64,000 nucleotides of DNA from Candidatus Jettenia sp. AMX2. Its GTDB lineage: Bacteria; Planctomycetota; Brocadiia; Brocadiales; Brocadiaceae. Location of the stretch: contig CP129469.1 in the NCBI GenBank assembly GCA_030583665.1, positions 124,001 to 188,000 of the forward strand, read 5' to 3'. The stretch's first letter is position 1. Every line of letters begins with the position of its first letter. The notes under the pieces are model-generated. The model was given only the letters and a program-made list of their open reading frames with translations. It did no database searches and was not told where the DNA came from. Both the position numbers and the translations under genes were made by a program. Below are positions 17,587 through 25,600 of this stretch, piece by piece.

Positions 17587-18594
17587 ATGGTAATTCTCGG
17601 TATTGAAACCTCGTGTGATGAGACGTCCGCAGCTATTGTGAGGGATGGCAGGGAAATTGTATCAAATATCATTTTATCGCAGGATAGATTACATCGCAAA
17701 TTTGGTGGTGTTGTTCCTGAACTTGCCTGCCGGGCACATGTTGAATCTATTATCGGTATTATTGATCATGCCCTTTCCGATGCGCACATACAACTTGCCG
17801 GTATCAATGCAATTGCAGTTGTGAATACACCGGGCTTAATTGGCGCACTGCTTATTGGTTTGACGGCCGCCAAGACATTATGCATGGTGTTGGACGTTCC
17901 TTTCATAACTGTCAACCATCTCCATGCACATATTTATGCAAATAATCTCGAATATGAGTGTATACAATACCCTGCGGTAAGCCTCGTTGTATCCGGCGGG
18001 CACACAACCCTTTTTTTGTCGAAAAGCGAAACCGAACATGTTACCCTGGGGGAAACAATCGATGATGCAGCAGGGGAGGCCTTTGACAAAGTATCAAAGA
18101 TATTGGGTTTGGGTTATCCCGGAGGGCCGGTTATCGATACACTTGCAAAACAGGGAAATAAGGACGCTATTGCATTTCCAAGATCCTATCTGGAAAAGGA
18201 TTCGCTTGATTTTAGTTTCAGTGGACTCAAGACGGCAGTGCTGTATTATTACCGGGGGCAAAATACGGATATTTTGAAATTACAAACACAATCTGGCTTT
18301 AAGATTGCAGATATTGCAGCAAGTTTTCAGGAAGCGGTGATTGACGTTTTGGTAGATAAGACCTTTCTGGCCGCAAGGAGGTATCAGGCCAAAGGGATAC
18401 TGATTGGTGGGGGTGTTGCAGCAAACTCCAGGTTGCGGGAGAGGCTAAAAGAGAAATCGAAAGAGAGTAATATTCCGGTATATTATCCGTCTTTAAGGCT
18501 CTGTACAGACAACGCTGCCATGGTCGCTGGCCTTGCCTATTGGAAATATTTGAAGGGGGAGATTACAGGGCTTGATGTTGAGGCTATTCCATAA
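17587..18594 (+). CDS. tsaD: tRNA N6-adenosine threonylcarbamoyltransferase TsaD
   Basis: 335 residues, standard length. The N-terminal ILGIETSCDETSAAIV is the ASKHA phosphate loop; NHLHAHIYAN holds the metal-binding HxxxH, VSGGHTTL follows, and near the end GGGVAANSRLR and LCTDNAAMVAGL. It transfers threonylcarbamoyl to A37 of ANN-decoding tRNAs. The start is fixed by the conserved N-terminus, leaving only two bases between the preceding T-run and the ATG and no free ribosome site, so the message may be leaderless or depend on read-through. Confidence 0.95.
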   Translation: MVILGIETSCDETSAAIVRDGREIVSNIILSQDRLHRKFGGVVPELACRAHVESIIGIIDHALSDAHIQLAGINAIAVVNTPGLIGALLIGLTAAKTLCMVLDVPFITVNHLHAHIYANNLEYECIQYPAVSLVVSGGHTTLFLSKSETEHVTLGETIDDAAGEAFDKVSKILGLGYPGGPVIDTLAKQGNKDAIAFPRSYLEKDSLDFSFSGLKTAVLYYYRGQNTDILKLQTQSGFKIADIAASFQEAVIDVLVDKTFLAARRYQAKGILIGGGVAANSRLRERLKEKSKESNIPVYYPSLRLCTDNAAMVAGLAYWKYLKGEITGLDVEAIP

Positions 18595-18703
18595 TCCTGC
18601 TTACAAATAAGTACTATACGTAACGTTTAAGTAGTTGCGCACAACCAGAACAGGATATTAATATCAAATTGTCAGTTAACCGGAAATCATTCTCATTAAA
18701 TTT

Positions 18704-18794
18704 ATTGTATAGGAATTTTTATTTTATTAAAGCGGCTTTACGACAATCCCCTAAATCCCCCTTTTTTAATGGGGACTTTGAGGAACTAATTTAA
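18704..18794. repeat. TTGTATAGGAATTTT dispersed repeat, copy 2
   Basis: Same layout as 12064-12154: ATTGTATAGGAATTTT, an AAAGCGGCTTTACGACA segment, a CCCCC/GGGGA hairpin, and a GAACTAATTTAA end. It occupies most of the 231-base gap between tsaD and larB. Confidence 0.8.
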
Positions 18795-18825
18795 ATTATT
18801 TAAACTCTCTAGAAATTTTGTAGAT

Positions 18826-19599
18826 ATGGATATCGATGTAATAAAGCAATTACTGGAAGATTATAAGGAAGGAAGAGTTCCGGTAAGCGAAATACTTGAC
18901 AAAATGAAGGAATTGCCTTACAAGGACATTGGTTTTGCCAAGGTGGACAACCACCGTAAAATCAGGTGTGGTTTCCCTGAGGTCATTTTTTGCATGGGTA
19001 AGACCCCGGATCAGGTGGTGAAGATTATAGAACATATTGTTGATGGCGGAAACGATTTGCTTGCAACCCGCGCCAACAGGGAAATTTACGAAGTTGTTAC
19101 AAAACATTTTCCGGAAGCTGTTTATCACAAACAGGCAAGGACAATTACCATACAAAAAACCCGCAGGAAGCCTTATCAAGGTCTTATATTGATTATAACG
19201 GCGGGTACTTCTGATATCCCTGTTGCTGAAGAGGCAAGGGTTACAGCCGAAATTATGGGCAATAGTAATGTAAAGGCATTATATGATGTCGGAGTGGCAG
19301 GAATACACCGGCTTATGAAAAATCACGGAGAATTGCTGAAGGCCAATGTGATTATCGTCGTAGCAGGAATGGAAGGGGCGCTGGCGAGTGTCGTGGGTGG
19401 GTTGGTTAGCTGTCCGGTAATCGGTGTACCTACGAGCGTTGGTTACGGTGCAAGTTTTCATGGTATTACAGCGTTACTATCAATGTTAAATAGTTGTGCC
19501 TCAGGTGTTTCAGTCGTGAACATTGATAATGGTTTTGGCGCTGCTTACGTTGCCTCCCTGATTAACCGGACAAAAGAAGGGAAAGAATGCAATTGTTAG
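18826..19599 (+). CDS. larB: LarB-type nicotinic acid dinucleotide carboxylase/hydrolase
   Basis: 257 residues. The C-terminal two thirds form a PurE-like AIR carboxylase domain: TAGTSDIPVAEEA, YDVGVAGIHRL, VVAGMEGALASVVGGL, PTSVGYGASFHG. The N-terminal 95 residues match the LarB extension. LarB carboxylates and hydrolyses nicotinic acid adenine dinucleotide in the first step of nickel-pincer nucleotide synthesis, the cofactor of lactate racemase and relatives. No larC or larE is in the window. The next gene, nnrD, starts 10 bases later, so the two probably share a transcript. Confidence 0.87.
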   Translation: MDIDVIKQLLEDYKEGRVPVSEILDKMKELPYKDIGFAKVDNHRKIRCGFPEVIFCMGKTPDQVVKIIEHIVDGGNDLLATRANREIYEVVTKHFPEAVYHKQARTITIQKTRRKPYQGLILIITAGTSDIPVAEEARVTAEIMGNSNVKALYDVGVAGIHRLMKNHGELLKANVIIVVAGMEGALASVVGGLVSCPVIGVPTSVGYGASFHGITALLSMLNSCASGVSVVNIDNGFGAAYVASLINRTKEGKECNC

Positions 19600-19609
19600 G
19601 GTAAATTTC

Positions 19610-20476
19610 ATGCAGGAAATAAAAGAAGTACCGGGAATCATACCAAGGGAACCGGATACCCATAAGGGAAATTGCGGCCGTATATTGGTACTTGCAGGTT
19701 CCGTTGGTATGACAGGCGCAGCATGTCTTTGTAGTAGTGCCGCCCTGCGGGCCGGTGCAGGGATGGTTACTCTGGGCATTCCCGGAAGTCTGCATGGCAT
19801 TGTGGCATCCGGCCTGAATTGTGTCATGGTACACCCCTTGCCGGAAACACCGGCAAGGACCCTTTCCTATAATGGTTGTCAGGATATTCTTAGGCTTGCA
19901 CAACATTTTGACGTGGTGGCTGTCGGTCCGGGTTTATCCCGGCATCCGGATACAAAAAAAACAGTATTTTGGCTACTGCAAACCCTGAACTATCCAATGG
20001 TAGTAGATGCTGACGGTCTGAATGCCATTGCTGATAATCCGGATATAGTAGACCAGATAAAAAAACCGGTTATTCTGACACCGCATCCAGGAGAAATGTC
20101 AAGACTCATTGGGGTGTCAACGAAAGAAATTCAATCAAAGCGACTTGAAATATCGCAGACGTTCATACGAGGCCGGAAAAACGTAATCCTTGTATTAAAA
20201 GGGCATAAAACTATTGTTATGGATGAAGAGAGATTTTATGTCAACGAGACGGGTAATCCCGGAATGGCAACTGCCGGCATCGGGGATGTACTGACAGGTA
20301 TGATTGCCGCCCTTTTAGGACAACGCTACACCCCCTTTGAAGCTGCACAATTGGGGGTGTATTTGCATGGTTTGGCAGGAGATATTGCGGTACAGGAAGT
20401 TGGGGAGTATTCTTTGATAGCCGAGGATATTCTGAGCTGCATGCCCCGGGCATTTTTGACCCATAGCGTGGCATAG
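19610..20476 (+). CDS. nnrD: ADP-dependent NAD(P)H-hydrate dehydratase
   Basis: 288 residues, only the C-terminal (carbohydrate kinase/ribokinase-fold) half of the YjeF family. Motifs: AGSVGMTGAACL, VGPGLSR, VDADGLNAI, TPHPGEMSRL, LKGHKTI and NPGMATAGIGDVLTGMI, the last holding the catalytic Asp. It dehydrates damaged S-NAD(P)HX using ADP. The epimerase half (NnrE) is absent here and must be elsewhere. Its closeness to larB links two nicotinamide-nucleotide genes. Confidence 0.93.
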   Translation: MQEIKEVPGIIPREPDTHKGNCGRILVLAGSVGMTGAACLCSSAALRAGAGMVTLGIPGSLHGIVASGLNCVMVHPLPETPARTLSYNGCQDILRLAQHFDVVAVGPGLSRHPDTKKTVFWLLQTLNYPMVVDADGLNAIADNPDIVDQIKKPVILTPHPGEMSRLIGVSTKEIQSKRLEISQTFIRGRKNVILVLKGHKTIVMDEERFYVNETGNPGMATAGIGDVLTGMIAALLGQRYTPFEAAQLGVYLHGLAGDIAVQEVGEYSLIAEDILSCMPRAFLTHSVA

Positions 20477-20696
20477 CCACAACCAAAAAGATTTTAACCA
20501 AGGTATGAAGAAAGACAGAAAATCTGCAAAAACAAGGCTGCTCAACCCTGTATTTCTTTTCCGGCTTGTTCGGGTTAGGAATCTCAGACTTTATTATATA
20601 ACGATAGACAATCTCTCCAATCCCCCTTAGCAACACTTATCCTTATCCACAAGTTGGTAAGTTATTGAAAAGCGAGGGGGTATAAAATTGAGTATT

Positions 20697-20767
20697 CTCT
20701 GTCACCCCTTTGGGGTTTAACCTATGTTTTTTGTCTTTAACTATAATCATGGCACCCCTTCGGGATT
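20697..20767 (-). repeat. CCCGAAGGG repeat, left inverted copy
   Basis: Read on the minus strand: AATCCCGAAGGGGTG, about 35 bases of AT-rich spacer containing ATGATTATAG, then AACCCCAAAGGGGTGA. The same two-unit layout is found on the plus strand at 21101-21173. Confidence 0.75.
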
Positions 20768-20826
20768 AAAAAAAATTAAAACCATAATCATGGCTAAGAG
20801 ATAAAAATTACAAGATGCTGTCCAAG

Positions 20827-20895
20827 AAGCCTCATGTAATGGTATAGGCGCTAAGCGCCTATACATCGACAATTTTTTGTCGATAAGGCTTTTTT
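20827..20895 (+). ncRNA. Candidate structured RNA or branched terminator
   Basis: An outer stem AAGCCT (20827-20832) pairs with AGGCTT (20886-20891). Inside are two perfect hairpins: GTATAGGCGCT/AGCGCCTATAC (20842-20864) and ATCGACAA/TTGTCGAT (20865-20884). A run of T follows. This could be a branched terminator or the 3' part of a small RNA. No promoter or homologue is known to me. Confidence 0.45.
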
Positions 20896-21100
20896 GTGTT
20901 TAACTGTTTGAAAAATAATAAGTTGGAAATAACACTGTGGTTTTGCCAGAATAATTATATGGTTATAATGTGATGAATCTTATCAGTAAGATATAGGGAT
21001 ACATTCTTACATTTTCAGCAAAAATACTTTTCATAGAGTCTGGAATTCCGCTTTCCGTAAGGCTTTGGAGAAGGTTTTACTACTGCCCATCTTTTTTCAT

Positions 21101-21173
21101 AATCCCGAAGGGATGATATGATTGTAGAAAGAGACATAGAACATATTTTCAACCCCGGAGGGGTGATATAGAA
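21101..21173 (+). repeat. CCCGAAGGG repeat, right copy
   Basis: AATCCCGAAGGGATGATATG, a spacer with ATTGTAG, then AACCCCGGAGGGGTGATATAG. Inverted relative to 20697-20767. A degenerate further unit (AATCCCGAAGAATTTGGGTT) overlaps the region just before the next gene's start. Confidence 0.75.
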
Positions 21174-21202
21174 CAATGGCAATCCCGAAGAATTTGGGTT
21201 AC

Positions 21203-22225
21203 ATGAAGAGAATAGTACTTATTGTCATACTTGGATACATTCTTGCTTCAATAAGTGGCGTTGTTGCACACGCCCTTTCTTATAGTCCCCAGGGAAGTAT
21301 TAAAGAGCGACTGGAAGAAGGTATTCGTTATGCACAGCATAGTATAGAAATCTGCATGCACAATTTTGCCGCCCTTGATATCGGTGAAAAGTTGGATGCT
21401 GCGAGAAAGAGAGGGGTCCGGGTTCGGGTTGTGGTTTTGGAATATGATGATAGTGGTTTGGAAAATTCACTGGCAAATACGCTACTTTCCAAAGGGTTTG
21501 ATGTCAGAGACCTGAAACCGGAAACTGATGATAAGCGTGTGAGAAATTTTATTATTCTGGATGGCAGGATATTGGTTACCGGTGCATATAACTGGATGGC
21601 TTATCATGATAAAGACATTTATGATAATAATGTGAGATTTTATCATAATGCTGATAAAATCCATGAGTACAGGAATCTGTTTTTCCGGTTATTTACAGAA
21701 GGGGAGTGCGCACCTCTTCACGCGAAACAAAGAAAACAGGATGGAAAGGACATATTGTCACAGGCCGGAAGCATTTCTTGTCCTGACGCAGAAGAAACCA
21801 GGCAGGAATACGAGCCTCAAAAAGAATCCGCTGTGACTCAGGACCCTGTGAAGCCGGTAACAGTAACGCCTGATGGGTTCATTGATATATCATTCGAAGA
21901 ATTGGACAGAAAATTTGGCAGAGGAAGCAACCTCTCCCGTTCCGAAAAAAATGAATTATGGAAGGAATACGAGGGGAAATATGTCAAGTGGAGCGGCGTT
22001 GTGCTGTACAGAGGGATCGGGCGTGTGGACTGGAATCGCATCGGTGTGAGCCGGACGGAAAGCAGGGTTGCGGAAGTGGAAATTTCGTTCGACTGGAGGA
22101 GATTTGAAAAGGTCATGAATATAAAAAGTGGACATGTAATTACCTATACCGGCAGGCTGGTTTCCTATCCATGGATTAATGCCCCTTACCGGCTCGATGA
22201 CGGAGATATAAAAAAACTCCATTGA
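21203..22225 (+). CDS. Exported phospholipase D-like protein with degenerate HKD motif
   Basis: 340 residues from the ATG at 21203; an earlier ATG (21176) lies in the repeat and would bury the signal peptide. An N-terminal hydrophobic segment (residues 1-26, ending VAHA) directs export. Residues about 30-165 resemble a single PLD domain: KERLEEGIRYAQHSIEICM, then FIILDGRILVTGAYNWM and DNNVRFY. The canonical HxK before the Asp reads VRN here, so the catalytic His and Lys appear lost. The last 100 residues (KYVKWSGVVLYRG, HVITYTGRL) look like an OB-type beta-barrel. It may bind rather than cleave. A proline/glutamate-rich linker joins the parts. Confidence 0.72.
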   Translation: MKRIVLIVILGYILASISGVVAHALSYSPQGSIKERLEEGIRYAQHSIEICMHNFAALDIGEKLDAARKRGVRVRVVVLEYDDSGLENSLANTLLSKGFDVRDLKPETDDKRVRNFIILDGRILVTGAYNWMAYHDKDIYDNNVRFYHNADKIHEYRNLFFRLFTEGECAPLHAKQRKQDGKDILSQAGSISCPDAEETRQEYEPQKESAVTQDPVKPVTVTPDGFIDISFEELDRKFGRGSNLSRSEKNELWKEYEGKYVKWSGVVLYRGIGRVDWNRIGVSRTESRVAEVEISFDWRRFEKVMNIKSGHVITYTGRLVSYPWINAPYRLDDGDIKKLH

Positions 22226-22310
22226 ATGATTTTGGGAAATTTTGAGGGAATTATAGTACTCAAAGTATCAAACCGAACATATCTTCAATCACGAGAAAAC
22301 TATCCTGCCG

Positions 22311-22445
22311 GTCATTGCGAGGGTTTTTTCCGAAGCAATCACAAAGCAGAGATTGCGGAACCTGCTGCGAGCGTTAGCGAAGCAGTCTCCGAGTTTGCTT
22401 CGTCGCTTTCGCTCCTCGCAACCGCTTCACTCCTCGCGATGACAT
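22311..22445. repeat. Compound palindromic repeat (GTCATTGCGAGG family)
   Basis: Starts GTCATTGCGAGG and ends CTCCTCGCGATGAC, with internal copies of GAAGCAATC, GCGAGCGTTAGCGAAGC and CTTCGTCGCTTTCGCTCCTCGC. The arms can pair over most of 135 bases. It sits between convergent genes and may terminate both. Confidence 0.8.
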
Positions 22446-22602
22446 ATTTTTCAGGATTTAATATGTCCCATATACCGTATACAAACTCATCCGTTAGATA
22501 CTATAGCTCATGGATAAGAGAACAGGGGGAAGCAATCCTGGTATAATGAGCATTCTCAATAACAAGCATTCCGGTAAACGCTGTACCTATTGTTGGCAAA
22601 TC

Positions 22603-25600
22603 TTATCTGCTGGTAGAGTTTGCAATCCCTTCTGTTTCCAGGAATTTCCAGAGACCTTCCAGGGCTTTCTCCTTATTTCTGTAGAATGCACTGCCGCTAA
22701 TACGCCAGAATTTCCAGCCAGCACGGCGTAATTGTGCTTCACGTCTCTGGTCATACTCCCATTTTTCGCTATCATACGAGGGGTTTCCGTCACATTTTAC
22801 TGCGACACGGTTTTTCTCCCCCTGTATTACAAGGTCTATTCTGTAGTTAAAATCACTGGGGAAAGGGCGATATTGAGGTATTACGTTAAATCCTTTCCTG
22901 ATAATTCTTTCTCCAACTTCAATTTCAAACTCATTTTCGGCCTTCTGTTTTAACAGTTCAACGCCGGTTTCCATTTTTGTAACCGGTGGATTTAAATACC
23001 AACTGAGGAGTTTATGTCTCATGCATTCCTGGTTTTTAATATCTTCTAATCTTACCGAGTGAAATAAAAATACCTGATCCCTGGCGCGGCTTGTTGCCAC
23101 ATTAAAACGCTGACGGTCTGATTCTTTGGTTAATGATGTAAAAGGAGTATTTGGGGCGATCACTAAGGAAAGAAACATAATATCCCGCTCATCGCCTTGA
23201 AAAGCATAGGCGTCCCCACATATAATTCCCCGGTCTTCCCTCTCGGTTTCCTCAATTCTTTGAGCGAGCAACCCGGAAATATATTTTGCCTGCTTTTCAC
23301 CAAGGAGCGATATCACACCCATGGTGCGCTTCCGGTTGTTTTTTCCGCCTCTTGAGTATTTCTCATTTTGACAACATTTAACCAGCATTTCAACCAGTAG
23401 CTGAGCCTCTGGCTCGTTAATATCGTTGTCATTTTTAAAACCATTTTCTACGAATATTGTCCTGATTGATGGTTCGAGTCTCTCTTGTGGATTTGGCTGG
23501 CGTAAAGGTTCCAATTTTCCTCCATAGCTGGGACACAAATGGTTATTGAATTCAATAATTTCAGGAACACTCCGGAAATGTTCCGTGAGAAGCGTCCTTT
23601 TCATGCGGGGAATTGATTGGGTAATATTATAAAGATTATTGTCTATGGCAAATGTTGTCTCTGAGTAGAGAATATCAGCAATAAACTGTCTTAAAAGCTC
23701 AAAAATCTTTTCCCTCTCTACCCCAACGTATGAAGGACTGATTTGTTCCGGGTCCCCGACAACCAGAACCTTCTGTGCCCTGAAAAGTACGGATAAAGCG
23801 CGAAGGTCACACTGGCTTGCTTCATCAACGATAACTACATCAAAAATGTTGGGTTCTGCCTGAAATGATTGTACTACACGATGAAGAGGCATAATCCATA
23901 CAGGCACCGCGCCAACCGCATCAATCATGGCTTTGGTTGCCGCTCTTAAGAACCGGTACGCATGTTTTCCTGTGCCTTTCCCATACTTACGCATTGCTTC
24001 GGTCCATGCGGTAAGTGCCCTGTAATGGTGGTCTTTTACTTTCATTAATTGCCTTTTCCATGTTAGCGTTGCAACCAGTTCGGTAATAAGCTCATGTTCC
24101 TTCCGCCTCGCTCGTTCCAGGCGGTCCTGAAGAACATCAACGTCTTCCCGGTTGTGAAGATTACGTAACCAGGAATTCAGACGCTGCCATCGCCATGCAA
24201 TTGTCCAGTCTTTGGGCAATGCCTGAGTCCCCGTTGCTAGCGCCTCTCTTTCAAGCTTGTCAAGCCAGTAAGGTGCGGTATCCTTCAGTTTGTTCGCTAA
24301 AAATTCAAGTCTTTGTACTTCTTCTTTTAATTGAAGCAACCGTAAAATTTCACGATACAGTTGTTCATAGTTTTCTGCTGAGCGCAATTTAATCGCATCA
24401 GCAAGCTGTTTCCATAGATCATGCGCATCCTTTTTCCGTGATTCGGAAATAAGGGAATTACCGTATTCATCCAGTTGTAGATCGACTTTGTATTTTTCGA
24501 TTATTGCAGACTGCCCGTACAGCATCTTAAGATATTTCCTGATATCAGATTCCCTGTGAAAACTTTGCTCAGGACAGCCAAGAGGTAAAAGTACATTTTT
24601 TATTTTTTCAAGATAGAAATCTTTCCATTCTATTACCCAGCGGAATTGTCTGATTAAATCATCGATATGAGCAAGAGGCATGGAGGACTTAATATCTATA
24701 TCAGGTCCATCTATGGTTGTTGTAATGGTCAGATTCCACGTAACATAAATTTTCTTGAGAAGCTTTACATAAGAAAGATACGACTGAGCCACAATAATTC
24801 TTTCGCTCGTCATAAGACGGTGGCCATCAACCTTTATGGTATCAAAAAGCAATTTTGTCGGTTTTGATAATCCCATTCTTGTCATCCAATGTGACGGATT
24901 TTTTCCCTTTTCAATAACCTTTCTTAATTCTTCAAACGATGCGTCTATATTCAGTTCTGCTGGTAATGATTTAATGCTAAAGGTTATTTCGTGTCCATGC
25001 ATTGATTTGTATGCATCCCGGGCTGCTTCCCTGAAAGAAATACATTTATGAAAACAATCCCTCCACAGTTTATCGTGCCATTCTTCTTCTGCAATAAAAT
25101 CAAGAATTTTAATCTGCCAAACCTCTGCAAGTTTTTGTAAATCAGATAATGCCTTTTCAAGAAATTCTATTGCAGCCTGAATATCGTTTGGCCGCGCGTG
25201 GCGAAGACGGTACCCCCATTCCTGGCGCGCATTTTTTGTTTCAGCAGACAATGAAATTAGCGATTTCAGCTCCTGAATTTTTTGGGAATATACCTCCGGT
25301 GAGAGTAGCTTCTCCGGTGCCGGAAGATATTGAAGGCACGATTTTCTATCCGCCGGAGAAATAGTATGTATGAGACTGCATAATTCCAATAATTCGCTCT
25401 GTGTCAACGGTGGTTCTGTACTATAAGTAATCTTGTCGGGAAACCATGCATGTTCTGCTTCATTTACAGAACATTCCTTGGCGGCATGATAGGCGCTGAT
25501 CTCTTTCCCATCTATGAGAAGAGTTTCAGAATCTATCTTTGCCCAATTTTTGATTTGGCATTCAATCTCCGCCTTCTCTTCCCGTATCGCTCTCAGTTCT

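Larger units (their letters stand above)
20477..21202. other. 726-bp intergenic with inverted repeats and a structured core
   Basis: No gene is supported. The left and right parts hold related repeats in opposite orientation (20697-20767 and 21101-21173), and between them lies a three-stem structure ending in a T-run (20827-20895). The right repeat runs up to the start region of the next gene. Confidence 0.6.
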
